A stretch of 40,351 bases of DNA from Clostridiales bacterium (GTDB lineage Bacteria; Bacillota; Clostridia; Oscillospirales; CAG-382): assembly GCA_004553575.1 (NCBI GenBank), contig SFLA01000022.1:1-40351 (forward strand), in the 5' to 3' direction. The position numbers and the translations under genes were made by a program. Each line of letters opens with the position of its first letter. The first letter of the stretch is position 1. Below, one piece after another: positions 23,343-31,472 of this stretch. The notes beneath the pieces are model-generated. The model had not been told where the DNA came from. It did no database searches and worked only from the letters and a program-made list of their open reading frames with translations.

Positions 23343-24432
23343 TCTCCTTTGCCTCCTTCATTTTCCGAACGAATCTGTCGAACAGGTACGCGCTGTCCTG
23401 CGGTCCCGGAGCACTTTCCGGGTGGTACTGTACGCTGAATATGCTTCCGTCTCCGTATTCGGCGCCCTCCACGGTTCCGTCAAGAAGATTGACATGAGTT
23501 GCACGGAGTCCCGTACCCTCAAGGCTGCCCGCATCCACCGCATAGCTGTGGTTTTGCGAGGTTATTTCCGTTTTGCCGGTAAGCAGATTCCGTACCGGGT
23601 GATTTCCGCCCCTGTGCCCGAATTTAAGCTTATATGTCCTTGCTCCGCAGGCGAGCGATATGAGCTGATGTCCGAGGCATATTCCGAACATGGGATATTT
23701 GCCGCGCAGCGCCTTTACCAGTTCTATAACTTCACCGACGTCGGCAGGGTCTCCGGGTCCGTTGGATATGAGTATGCCGTCGGGCTTCATTTTTATTATT
23801 TCTTCTGCGGGCATATCGTACGGCACCGCCGTGACGTTGCAGCCGCGGGCGTTAAGCGACCGTACTATTCCGTGCTTTATACCGCAGTCCACCGCCACGA
23901 CGGAATATCTTGCAAAAGCCGTGCGTGAATACCAGCGCTTGCGGCAGCTCACACGCTTAACCGCATCGTGCGGCACCGGTGTCTGCCCGATTATACGGAT
24001 TCCTTCTTCCTTCGGGGTGTCCGCTCCGGTAATAAGCACTCTGCGGCTGCCGAAATCCCGAATGCTCCTTGTAAGTGCGCGTGTATCGATACCGGTAATT
24101 CCCGGTATACGGCAGTCCTCCATAACCTCGGAAAGGGTTTTGACCGACCTGAAATTGGACGGAAGATCGTTGTAATCCCGTACAGCCATCGCGCCGATGC
24201 TCGGCAGCTTGGTCTCGAAGTCATCGTCGGCAATGCCGTAGTTGCCTATAAGCGGGTAGGTCATCACCACCAGCTGATCGGTATACGAAGGATCGGACAG
24301 TATTTCCTGATATCCTACCATTGAGGTGTTGAACACTATCTCGCACACCCTGTCGCACGAATCGCCGAATCCGGTTCCGTAATATTCCGTACCGTCTTCC
24401 AGAATGAGTTTTCTGTTTATTACGCCTTCCAT
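23335..24432 (-). CDS. carA: carbamoyl phosphate synthase small subunit (glutaminase)
   Basis: A 365-residue glutamine amidotransferase subunit that releases ammonia from glutamine for CarB. N-terminal domain: RKLILEDGTEYYGTGFG, VFNTSMVGYQEILSDPSY, GIDTRALTRSIRDFGS. C-terminal class I amidotransferase: ISNGPGDPADV, the nucleophile Cys in FGICLGHQL (about residue 250) and His/Glu in QYHPESAPGPQD (about 340). The start at 24432 is preceded by GGAGG at nine bases; an earlier in-frame ATG at 24465 lies further inside pyrC without a good site. It overlaps pyrC by 13 bases and carB by eight. Confidence 0.95.
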   Translation of the reverse strand: MEGVINRKLILEDGTEYYGTGFGDSCDRVCEIVFNTSMVGYQEILSDPSYTDQLVVMTYPLIGNYGIADDDFETKLPSIGAMAVRDYNDLPSNFRSVKTLSEVMEDCRIPGITGIDTRALTRSIRDFGSRRVLITGADTPKEEGIRIIGQTPVPHDAVKRVSCRKRWYSRTAFARYSVVAVDCGIKHGIVRSLNARGCNVTAVPYDMPAEEIIKMKPDGILISNGPGDPADVGEVIELVKALRGKYPMFGICLGHQLISLACGARTYKLKFGHRGGNHPVRNLLTGKTEITSQNHSYAVDAGSLEGTGLRATHVNLLDGTVEGAEYGDGSIFSVQYHPESAPGPQDSAYLFDRFVRKMKEAKENA

Positions 24433-25595
24433 ACCGTTTTTCCTCCGCACACGGTCAATATACATTTACCCCTCACCGTCATCCCGGCAAACGGGGTCGA
24501 TTTTCCTTTTGAAAGGAATTCTGCGGGATTAACAGTGTATTCGCTGTTCAGATCCCACACGCTGAAGTCGTCCTCCGGCTGAGGCAGCGAGAACCGCTTT
24601 CTCGGAGCCGAGGTGAGACACCGCACAAGCGTTTCGAGCGGTATGAGTCCTGTGAGCACAAGCCGCGTATACATTACCGGAAACGCAGTCTCGAGCCCGG
24701 TTATTCCCATAAGACTGCCGGCAAGCCCGCCGGATTTCTCTTCTTCCGAATGCGGTGCATGGTCCGTTGCGATAATATCCACCGTGCCGTCGTTTATACC
24801 GCGTATCAGCGCGTCGCGGTCGCGCGCGGTACGCAGCGGAGGATTCATTTTGAATCTTCCCTCATCGCGCAGGTCGTCCTCGGTAAGCACCAGATAATGC
24901 GGCGCGGTTTCGCAGGTGACGTCGACACCCTCCGCTTTCGCCTGCCGTATAAGGTTTACGCTCTCCTCACAGGAAACGTGGCAAACGTGATACCGGCAAC
25001 CCGTTTCCTTTGCCAGCCGCAGATCACGCTTGACCTGACTCCACTCGCTTTCGGAAGGAATGCCGGCGAGTGAATGTGCGCGAGCGTATTTTCCGTCGTG
25101 AATACATCCGTTTCCGCGTATACGGTCGTCCTCGCAGTGGGCGGCAAGAACCGACCCGGCCGCCGCAACTTCTGTCATTGCCCGTCGCATAAGCTCTTCG
25201 CTCTGCACTCCCTTGCCGTCGTCCGAAAAGCCTGCCGCATGCGGAGCCAGCCCGGAAATGGGTGACAGTTCCTTTCCCTTTTCACCTACCGTAACCGATG
25301 CGAACGGCTTGACCCGTACCAGCGCGGTTTCTTTGATAATCCTTTTTTGCAGTTCGAGGTTTTGAAGGCTATCGGGCACGGGGTTTAGATTGGGCATGGT
25401 CAGCAAATCCGTATAACCGCCTCGTGCCGCCGCCGCGGTACCGTCCGCCACCGTTTCTTTATACGAAAAACCCGGCTCCCGCAGATGCACATGCACATCG
25501 CAGAAACCGGGAAATACGGCACAGCCGTCGCCGGGAACGACGGAAAAACCGGAAATATGTTTAGGCTCGGCATCGAATCCGCAATAAAAAATCAT
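24420..25595 (-). CDS. pyrC: dihydroorotase (class I)
   Basis: A 391-residue zinc amidohydrolase that closes carbamoyl-aspartate to dihydroorotate. The metal-binding HVHLREPG lies near residue 33, with family landmarks MPNLNP, FSDDGKGVQ, AAHCEDD, HVCHVSCEESV, ETAPHYL, KMNPPLR and the catalytic IIATDHAPHS. The start is the ATG at 25595 (MIFYCGFDAEPKH), six bases after GGAG. A TTG at 25718 would add 41 residues of unlike composition and would lie right on the promoter. The N-terminal part before HVHLREPG is shorter than in many dihydroorotases. It is the first gene of the operon, which is unusual; pyrR or pyrP commonly lead in Firmicutes. Confidence 0.93.
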   Translation of the reverse strand: MIFYCGFDAEPKHISGFSVVPGDGCAVFPGFCDVHVHLREPGFSYKETVADGTAAAARGGYTDLLTMPNLNPVPDSLQNLELQKRIIKETALVRVKPFASVTVGEKGKELSPISGLAPHAAGFSDDGKGVQSEELMRRAMTEVAAAGSVLAAHCEDDRIRGNGCIHDGKYARAHSLAGIPSESEWSQVKRDLRLAKETGCRYHVCHVSCEESVNLIRQAKAEGVDVTCETAPHYLVLTEDDLRDEGRFKMNPPLRTARDRDALIRGINDGTVDIIATDHAPHSEEEKSGGLAGSLMGITGLETAFPVMYTRLVLTGLIPLETLVRCLTSAPRKRFSLPQPEDDFSVWDLNSEYTVNPAEFLSKGKSTPFAGMTVRGKCILTVCGGKTVWKA

Positions 25596-25712
25596 CCTGC
25601 ACTCCCGAAGCGATACGGAAACGCAAGACGCACCCGTGCGGAAAATGCCGCACAAACATTTTATGGCGAATCTTGACGGTCTCTCTGTACCGCACTTAAA
25701 GATCTTTTGTAC
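25596..25712 (-). promoter_or_regulatory. pyr operon leader with a candidate PyrR-type hairpin
   Basis: The predicted transcript has a leader of about 117 bases. At 25692-25677 it can form CGGT-ACAGAGAG-ACCG, a hairpin whose loop CAGAGA matches the CNGNGA core of known PyrR-binding RNA hairpins. The closing base pair differs from the consensus (A-G instead of C-G). Downstream, GTGCGG-CATTTT-CCGCAC (25653-25636) forms a second hairpin without a U-run, so control might act on translation or through another structure rather than a classic terminator. No pyrR gene is in the window. Confidence 0.4.
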
Positions 25713-25718
25713 GCTCAA

Positions 25719-25747
25719 AGTGTATCATAACGCATCGTGTTTGTCAA
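25719..25747 (-). promoter_or_regulatory. sigma-A type promoter of the pyr operon
   Basis: On the minus strand a perfect TTGACA (25747-25742), a 17-base spacer and TACACT (25724-25719). Transcription would begin near 25712. Confidence 0.7.
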
Positions 25748-25837
25748 TACCGAAATCCCAGAAATTAAAGCGTCGCGCAGTCGTCAGCCCGCGTTTCTGA
25801 CGGCAGGTATAGCCGCGTATACAAATATGCGTAATTG

Positions 25838-25866
25838 TTGACATTAATTGCTTTCGATGATATATT
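25838..25866 (+). promoter_or_regulatory. sigma-A type promoter of the large lipoprotein gene
   Basis: A perfect TTGACA (25838-25843), a 17-base spacer and TATATT (25861-25866), 30 bases before the ATG at 25896. Confidence 0.75.
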
Positions 25867-25895
25867 AATATCAATAAAAATGTTGAGGTGTTCAA

Positions 25896-28382
25896 ATGGC
25901 GGAAGGCAAAAACGCTTTTATACGCGGAGCGGCGGCGGTGCTGATGCTTGTGCTGTTGTTGACTTCGCTGTCCTGCTGTGTGCCCGGCGAGGGCGGAAAG
26001 GAGCGGAAGACAGTGGATCTTTCTGAAAACAGAGAGTATACGTTCAGCGGTTCAAAATCGTTGCTGATCGGTGAAAACGACGGCGTGCGTCTTACGGCTA
26101 AGGGCAACACCGACCCTGTTGTCTGTACGCTCACCGACGTCCCTCTTACATTCGGCGATTGGTACGGCAATACTCACGAAACATCGCTTTTTGAAGAAAA
26201 GGAGGGCTGCTGGTACGTTTGCAGCGACTTCGGATTTCCGGCGGAGGCGGAAAGCTTTTCGGTTACCTTTTCTGCCGAATATGCGGTACCGGAGAGAGTA
26301 GAGGTATATCTTTCGGACGACGGCTACAATTTTAACCGTTACGCCGGCGACGCGGTAATGAGCCGGGACGAAGGCTTCGTGCGATTTACGCTGGAATACG
26401 ACGGGACTTCCGCGGTTAAAGCGGTAAGATTCTATGTGTTCACCCCGGTTGGCACACGCTGCGGGATTACCGGCATAAACTGCACCGGCGTGCGTCTGTA
26501 CGATACGGAGCTTATTTCGGCGGGTGCGGATTTCAGCATCGACACCCCGTATATTTCCGGAGAGGCTTCGCTTCTTACCGACGGGGCGGTATACGGTAAA
26601 TCATCGTCCGACGGAAGCTGCGCCGTTATGTCTCCGTCCGCTTCGGATGAGCTCACCGGTAAAAGGGTGATAAACGCCGTGTTGGATCTCGGAAAAGAAA
26701 AGAACATTTCGGAGGTAATACTCACCGCGTGCGAAGACTCCGGCGCGTCGCGCCCGGACTTTGTTTCGGTCAAATATTCGTCCGATGGCGAAAACTGGGA
26801 GGATTTCTGCATGAGCTTTGCCGAGAGCGGGGCGGTTAACGCCTCTGCCGGCGAGCTTCACCATTGGCTGACATATGCGATGCGCCGAAACCACACCGTC
26901 ACGGCGAGGTACATAAAGGTGCAGGTATTCACGGAAAAAAAGGTTGCAATCAGCGAAATAGCGGTTTACGGATGCACAAAGCCGGTAGCAGAGCCGGAAT
27001 ATTCGTTCCCGACGCTTAAGAACGCCGGGACAGCGTTGGATGCGAGTTATACCTTCGGAGGGCAGACTTCAAAGGATCTTTCCGGAATCAGGCTTTCCGC
27101 GGGCGTTACCGAGATATCCGCCGATACGGGCGGCGTCACGGTTACCTCGGCTGCCATGTGTATAAGCGGCGGAATCGATAATATATCCTTCTGCGGCGAG
27201 GCTCCCGTGTATTCCTCGGAGGTTGCGGGTATGACCTTCCTGTGGTTCCGGTCGGACGGATCTTCAAACCCGGTTATATCGGTAAACTGCGGCGGCGATG
27301 CGGAGATACGGCTTTGCACACTGTATTCCGGTGGCGGCTGTCTGCCGATAATCCGCGGAGGCTTTTATTCGTTCTTTATCGATGCGATCGACGGCTACAA
27401 TCCACATCATTATTTTGACAGCTACCGTATTTATATTCAGCTTAAGGGCTTCCGCGAGCTCGGAATGGATACGGTTATACTCAGCGGGCAGAACCTTATG
27501 TACGAGGAAAAAACCACTCTCATCGACCCGCCCGAGGAGCTTGCGGCAAAGGGGTATAAGAAGGGCAAGGGTCACGGCGTGTACGACCTTAACGAGGCGG
27601 TTCTGGCTGCCTGCGACAGTCTCGGAATAAACGCGTATCTTTCGACCGTTCTGTCTCTGCCGTATTCGTCTTTGCCTGCCGGTAAATCGGAGAGGGCGGA
27701 ATATCTTGCCGACGTGCTCGCCGATGCGGAGATAATAATTCGCAGTGTATACGATCGTTATTCGCACCATCAATCCTTTACGGGATTCTATCTGGTGGAC
27801 GAGACCTGCGACGCATGGCTCGCGCAGGAAAAGGCGGAAGGCACGACTTATACTCGCGATCTTTACGCGGGTCAGTCCGAGGTTATACGGGAGCTTGACG
27901 AAAAACTTCTTATAGCCATTGCTCCGGCGGCATGGAGAAGCGATACTCCCGAAGGATTCGGCAAAAACCTGTACGAGCTTATTAAGAGCGATACCGAGGG
28001 CGGCAGACCCATAGTCGACGTAGTGGCCGTGCAGGACTGCCTCGGCAGGGAGGCGGATATAACCGTTTCGGATTCGGTTTATACCGCGTATACGGATTAT
28101 CTCCGTTACTGCGCCTCCGGAGTGCGCACCGCAGGAGCCGAATTCATGAACGATACCGAAATATTCGATATCGGATACCGTATAAAGCGCTCCGACGAGA
28201 TACTTCGTTCGGTCACGCTTGAGAGTACGGTAACCTCCTGCACTCTCGTGTTCGATCTTACCCATTATTTTTCGGCGCAGGGCAGGGGAGATTACGACAG
28301 ATATCCGTATTTCGATAACGATTACATTGTTTCACGTTATGCGAAGTATCTGTCCGGATTCCGCGGCCGTCTGACCGACTGA
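25896..28382 (+). CDS. large lipoprotein, F5/8 type C-like modules plus DUF4434-like barrel
   Basis: An 828-residue exported protein; ATG 25896 follows GAGGTG at 25885-25890. Residues 1-27 form a lipoprotein signal ending in TSLSC. Two discoidin (F5/8 type C)-like beta modules follow: about 75-200 (PERVEVYLSDDGYNFNRYAG... KAVRFYVFTP) and about 225-365 (INAVLDLGKEKNISEVILTA, VSVKYSSDGENWEDF, ARYIKVQVF). After a further beta region, residues about 485-828 look like a DUF4434-type TIM barrel with FRELGMDTVILSGQN, SFTGFYLVDETCDAW (about 625-640) and DVVAVQDCLGR. DUF4434 proteins are putative glycoside hydrolases; Asp/Glu in LVDE are candidate catalytic residues by analogy. It stands alone with its own promoter; a role in surface polysaccharide use is inferred. 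Confidence 0.72.
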   Translation: MAEGKNAFIRGAAAVLMLVLLLTSLSCCVPGEGGKERKTVDLSENREYTFSGSKSLLIGENDGVRLTAKGNTDPVVCTLTDVPLTFGDWYGNTHETSLFEEKEGCWYVCSDFGFPAEAESFSVTFSAEYAVPERVEVYLSDDGYNFNRYAGDAVMSRDEGFVRFTLEYDGTSAVKAVRFYVFTPVGTRCGITGINCTGVRLYDTELISAGADFSIDTPYISGEASLLTDGAVYGKSSSDGSCAVMSPSASDELTGKRVINAVLDLGKEKNISEVILTACEDSGASRPDFVSVKYSSDGENWEDFCMSFAESGAVNASAGELHHWLTYAMRRNHTVTARYIKVQVFTEKKVAISEIAVYGCTKPVAEPEYSFPTLKNAGTALDASYTFGGQTSKDLSGIRLSAGVTEISADTGGVTVTSAAMCISGGIDNISFCGEAPVYSSEVAGMTFLWFRSDGSSNPVISVNCGGDAEIRLCTLYSGGGCLPIIRGGFYSFFIDAIDGYNPHHYFDSYRIYIQLKGFRELGMDTVILSGQNLMYEEKTTLIDPPEELAAKGYKKGKGHGVYDLNEAVLAACDSLGINAYLSTVLSLPYSSLPAGKSERAEYLADVLADAEIIIRSVYDRYSHHQSFTGFYLVDETCDAWLAQEKAEGTTYTRDLYAGQSEVIRELDEKLLIAIAPAAWRSDTPEGFGKNLYELIKSDTEGGRPIVDVVAVQDCLGREADITVSDSVYTAYTDYLRYCASGVRTAGAEFMNDTEIFDIGYRIKRSDEILRSVTLESTVTSCTLVFDLTHYFSAQGRGDYDRYPYFDNDYIVSRYAKYLSGFRGRLTD

Positions 28383-28392
28383 AATCAAAAAA

Positions 28393-28426
28393 ACAAACGC
28401 CCCGTGATCCTTCACGGGGCGTTTGC
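28393..28426. terminator. terminator between convergent genes
   Basis: AAACGCCCCGTGA and TCACGGGGCGTTT form a perfect 13-pair stem. The U-run is on the minus strand (TTTGTTTTTTTG), so it mainly ends the DUF711 operon; the plus-strand gene also ends here. Confidence 0.85.
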
Positions 28427-28443
28427 GCCGTAAATGTAAGCAA

Positions 28444-29802
28444 TCAGTTTCTTAGGCTGTGTATGGGAGCGGGAATACGTCCGCCGCGTGCAATAAACTC
28501 GTCACTGGAAAACGGGCTCAGCTTCATAATCGGAGCCGAACCGAGCAGACCTCCGAACTCCACGGTATCGCCGCAGCCTTTGCCGTATGCGGGAATAATC
28601 CTGACTGCGGTTGTTTTGCCGTTTATCACGCCTATCGAGGCTTCGTCCGCAATAATCGCGCTTATCGTAGCTTCGCTCGTGTCGCCCGGGACGGCTATCA
28701 TGTCAAGACCTACCGAGCATACCGAGGTCATAGCCTCGAGCTTCTCTATGCTCAGCGCTCCGCATTCCACCGCATCGATCATTCCGCGGTCCTCCGAAAC
28801 CGGAATGAAAGCGCCGGAGAGGCCTCCGACATGGGACGATGCCATCGATCCGCCCTTTTTAACGGCGTCGTTCAGCATTGCAAGAGCCGCAGTCGTACCG
28901 TGCGTACCGCATCTCTCCAGACCCATCGATTCGAGTATATCCGCAACCGAATCGCCTACCGCCGGAGTGGGGGCGAGCGACAGATCGACTATTCCGAATT
29001 CGACCCCGAGCCGTCTTGACGCCTCCGCCGCGACAAGCTGCCCCATCCGGGTTATTTTAAAGGCCGTCTTTTTTATCGTCTCGGCGAGATAGGTAAAATC
29101 CCTGCCGCGGCAGTTCTTTACCGCCTGAGCTACAACTCCGGGGCCCGAAACTCCGACGTTTATACAGCATTCCGCTTCGCCCGTGCCGTGAAACGCGCCC
29201 GCCATGAAGGGATTATCCTCCGGTACGTTTGCGAATACGACCAGCTTTGCGCAGCCGATAGAGCCGCCGTCCCGGGTTAAATACGCGGTCTCCTTAATCT
29301 TTTTGCCCATTATAAGCACCGCGTCCATATTGATGCCGCTTTTTGTCGATCCGACATTAACGCTTGAGCAGACCACTTCGGTTGATGCCAGCGCCTCCGG
29401 GATCGAATCCAGCATAACCTTTTCGGTCGCGGTCATGCCCTTCTGCACCAGCGCCGAAAATCCTCCGATAAAGTTTATCCCCACGTCGCGCGCTGCGCGG
29501 TCGAGCGTCTGCGCGAGCCGGACATAGCCGTCGCGGTCAAGACATCCGCCTATCAGAGAAGCCGGCGTTACCGATACGCGCTTGTGAATTATCGGGATTC
29601 CGTACTCCTTTTCGATACTCTCGGCGGTGGACACCAAATCCTTTGCGCGGGTTGTGATCTTGTCGTATACCTTCCGGTACAGAGTTTCCGGGCTGTCCGA
29701 GGCGCAGTCGAGCAGCGAAATGCCCATTGTAACCGTACGGACGTCAAGATGCTCGCGGTCGATCATTTCGACCGTTTCCATTATATCCGAAAAATTTATC
29801 AT
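28444..29802 (-). CDS. PFL/UPF0210 (DUF711) family protein
   Basis: A 452-residue protein of the DUF711 (UPF0210) family, which has a glycyl-radical-enzyme-like barrel fold but no known function and no glycyl radical loop. Visible conserved parts are DVRTVTMGISLLDC near the N-terminus, IGGFSALVQKGMT (about 150), STEVVCSSVNVGSTKSGINMD (positions about 177-197), VGVSGPGVVAQAVK, DLSLAPTPAVGDSVADILE (about 290) and SSHVGGLSGAFIPVSED. It begins 11 bases after an ACT-domain gene. This ACT-DUF711 pair is strongly conserved across Firmicutes, and the ACT protein is thought to be a ligand sensor for the larger partner. The biochemical role is not established. Confidence 0.92.
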   Translation of the reverse strand: MINFSDIMETVEMIDREHLDVRTVTMGISLLDCASDSPETLYRKVYDKITTRAKDLVSTAESIEKEYGIPIIHKRVSVTPASLIGGCLDRDGYVRLAQTLDRAARDVGINFIGGFSALVQKGMTATEKVMLDSIPEALASTEVVCSSVNVGSTKSGINMDAVLIMGKKIKETAYLTRDGGSIGCAKLVVFANVPEDNPFMAGAFHGTGEAECCINVGVSGPGVVAQAVKNCRGRDFTYLAETIKKTAFKITRMGQLVAAEASRRLGVEFGIVDLSLAPTPAVGDSVADILESMGLERCGTHGTTAALAMLNDAVKKGGSMASSHVGGLSGAFIPVSEDRGMIDAVECGALSIEKLEAMTSVCSVGLDMIAVPGDTSEATISAIIADEASIGVINGKTTAVRIIPAYGKGCGDTVEFGGLLGSAPIMKLSPFSSDEFIARGGRIPAPIHSLRN

Positions 29803-29813
29803 AGTTTTACGCC

Positions 29814-30083
29814 TCAGATCCGGTGCATCGAGTTAAATATGTCCTCGTGCATGGTGTGTATGGTGAGTCCGTTTTCGTCCCCGAGTTTTTTAAGAATATC
29901 AACGAATTCGCCGAATTCCACGGTCAGGCTTCCCAGCTCGACCAGCATCATCATTGCAAAGTATTCGCGCATTACGCTTTGTGATACATCGACGATATTC
30001 GCTCCGTATTCATAGCATTTGCCGCTTACTTTTGCGACTATTCCCATGCAGTCTCTTCCGGTAACGGTTATAACAGCGTTCAT
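29814..30083 (-). CDS. ACT domain protein, partner of DUF711 (UPF0237)
   Basis: An 89-residue single ACT domain: the beta-alpha-beta opening NAVITVTGRDCMGIVAKVSG, then YEYGANIVDVSQSVM and FAMMMLVELG. The length is the usual 88-90 of the UPF0237 family. ACT domains bind amino acids or other small ligands and regulate partner proteins. The gene is the first of a two-gene operon with DUF711, the only partner with which it is normally found. AGGCGG precedes the ATG. Confidence 0.92.
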   Translation of the reverse strand: MNAVITVTGRDCMGIVAKVSGKCYEYGANIVDVSQSVMREYFAMMMLVELGSLTVEFGEFVDILKKLGDENGLTIHTMHEDIFNSMHRI

Positions 30084-30132
30084 TTTTCTACCGCCTTTCG
30101 ATTTTACTCTCCGTTTTGTACCGTATGCTTAA

Positions 30133-30170
30133 CGAAAAACCGCTTTGGCGGGATAACCCCTCCGAAGCGG
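30133..30170 (-). terminator. terminator after tRNA-Thr
   Basis: CCGCTTCGGAGG and CCCGCCAAAGCGG form an imperfect stem on the minus strand, followed by TTTTTCGTT. It ends the cca-tRNA transcript before the ACT gene. Confidence 0.75.
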
Positions 30171-30208
30171 CCGCAGGTTCCTGCGGCGAACCGCGGGAAT
30201 TGAATGGA

Positions 30209-30284
30209 TGGAGCTGGTGATGTGACTCGAACACACGACCTGCTGATTACGAATCAGCTGCTCTACCGGCTGAGCTACACCAGC
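30209..30284 (-). tRNA. tRNA-Thr (anticodon CGT)
   Basis: A 76-base cloverleaf on the minus strand. Acceptor GCTGGTG/CACCAGC, discriminator T, encoded CCA; anticodon arm GCTGA-TTCGTAA-TCAGC gives anticodon CGT (Thr, ACG codons). The T arm carries TTCGAGT. It lies only 16 bases after the cca stop, on the same strand. Confidence 0.95.
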
Positions 30285-30300
30285 ACACTCACGAATTATA

Positions 30301-31362
30301 TCAAAAGCTTCGCAGGATGTCAACAGCTTTTTTGGTAAGTTCGGACTTTTTGTTTTCGGTTTCGCCGTTCATCGCCGATTTCAGCAGCGCGTCAAGCAGT
30401 CTGCCGACATTCTTTCCGGTTAATCCCAACGCTTTGGCATCGTTTCCGTCGAACTCCAGCATCGAAACGGAGTAGGGAATTCCGCTTCCGATAATCTCCG
30501 AAAGTTCTTTTTCGCGTCCTCGCAGCCGGCACAGAAATTCCGCGTCGCTTCTGCCGTACGAGTACAGAAGCTCCGCCGCACAAAAGTCGGGAGCGGTGAA
30601 ATATATCTCTGCCAGATGCTTTGATCTCGAATCCGCCTTAAGACGGTCCAGTGCGTCGAGCGCGTCGTTTCTGCAGGCGAATATGCTCCGCTCTCGTATC
30701 GCGTGGGGTATACAGGCGGCAAAAATATCGAAGTGCGCAAGATATACGTCTCCGAAATGCTTTCCGGAGTAAGCCTTGCGGAATTCCGACCATATGCGCT
30801 CGGGGGATACGTATTCAAGGTCGTTTCTGCATGCGTGCATTGCATCGGCTGTCGCCGGGTCGATGCAGAATCCGAGCACCGAAGCGAATCTGAGCCCGCG
30901 GAGTATCCGCAGTGCGTCCTCCGCAAACCGTTTGCCCGGGTCGCCCACCGCCCGGATTACCCCGTCGTCAATGTCTTTTCTTCCGCCCAGCGGATCGATA
31001 AAGCGCTCTCCGTCGAAGCATACGGCGTTCATGGTGAAATCGCGTCTGAGCAGGTCTTCGTAAAGGCTGCAGCCGAATTCCACCTTCCCCGGGTGGCGGT
31101 GGTCGGCATATCCGCTCTCGCCGCGGAAGGTGGTTATCTCGAACGGAGTACCGTCTCGGATGACCGTGACGGTGCCGTGTTTTATACCGGTATCTATAAT
31201 CCTGCAGTCCTTGAATACCGCTTTAATCTGATCGGGAAGCGCCGAGGTGCAGATATCATAGTCCCCTGCCGGCAGTCCCATGAGCATATTTCGAACGCTT
31301 CCGCCGACAAGGTAAGCCTCGTATCCTGCTGCTTTCAGCGCGCCGAGCATCATCTCAAACAT
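30301..31362 (-). CDS. cca: CCA tRNA nucleotidyltransferase (class II poly(A) polymerase family)
   Basis: A 353-residue nucleotidyltransferase that adds or repairs the 3' CCA of tRNAs. The head domain has YLVGGSVRNMLMG (about 17-29), the metal-binding DYDICTSA (about 34), the ribose-recognition RRDFTMNAVCFD (about 105) and the neck motif RFAEDALRILRGLRFAS (about 145). It is shorter than the common 400-450 residue bacterial enzyme and has no HD domain; the tail is compact. GGGAGG lies just before the ATG at 31362. A poly(A) polymerase activity cannot be excluded. The tRNA genes in this window already encode CCA, so its role here is more likely repair. Confidence 0.9.
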   Translation of the reverse strand: MFEMMLGALKAAGYEAYLVGGSVRNMLMGLPAGDYDICTSALPDQIKAVFKDCRIIDTGIKHGTVTVIRDGTPFEITTFRGESGYADHRHPGKVEFGCSLYEDLLRRDFTMNAVCFDGERFIDPLGGRKDIDDGVIRAVGDPGKRFAEDALRILRGLRFASVLGFCIDPATADAMHACRNDLEYVSPERIWSEFRKAYSGKHFGDVYLAHFDIFAACIPHAIRERSIFACRNDALDALDRLKADSRSKHLAEIYFTAPDFCAAELLYSYGRSDAEFLCRLRGREKELSEIIGSGIPYSVSMLEFDGNDAKALGLTGKNVGRLLDALLKSAMNGETENKKSELTKKAVDILRSF

Positions 31363-31386
31363 GGTGCCTCCCGCCTTTCCGGAATT

Positions 31387-31415
31387 ATTTTAACAGATAA
31401 TCGCGCGAAAATCAA
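31387..31415 (-). promoter_or_regulatory. sigma-A type promoter for cca and tRNA-Thr
   Basis: On the minus strand TTGATT (31415-31410), a 17-base spacer and TAAAAT (31392-31387), about 25 bases before the cca start. Confidence 0.65.
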
Positions 31416-31423
31416 TATTTCTG

Positions 31424-31452
31424 TTGTATGTGCGTTTTTTATGTGCTACAAT
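31424..31452 (+). promoter_or_regulatory. sigma-A type promoter for the GHL10 lipoprotein gene
   Basis: TTGTAT (31424-31429), a 17-base spacer and TACAAT (31447-31452), 20 bases before the ATG at 31473. It is divergent from, and nearly touching, the cca promoter. Confidence 0.6.
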
Positions 31453-31472
31453 CGTTTGCGGGTGATATGTGA

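Noticed and set aside
21015..23438. An 807-codon open frame on the plus strand
   Set aside because: It lies antisense to carB, has no ribosome binding site and no domain-like sequence; carB matches its family over its full length.
25596..25718. N-terminal extension of pyrC from a TTG at 25718
   Set aside because: It would start on the promoter -10 box, lacks a ribosome binding site and resembles no dihydroorotase N-terminus.
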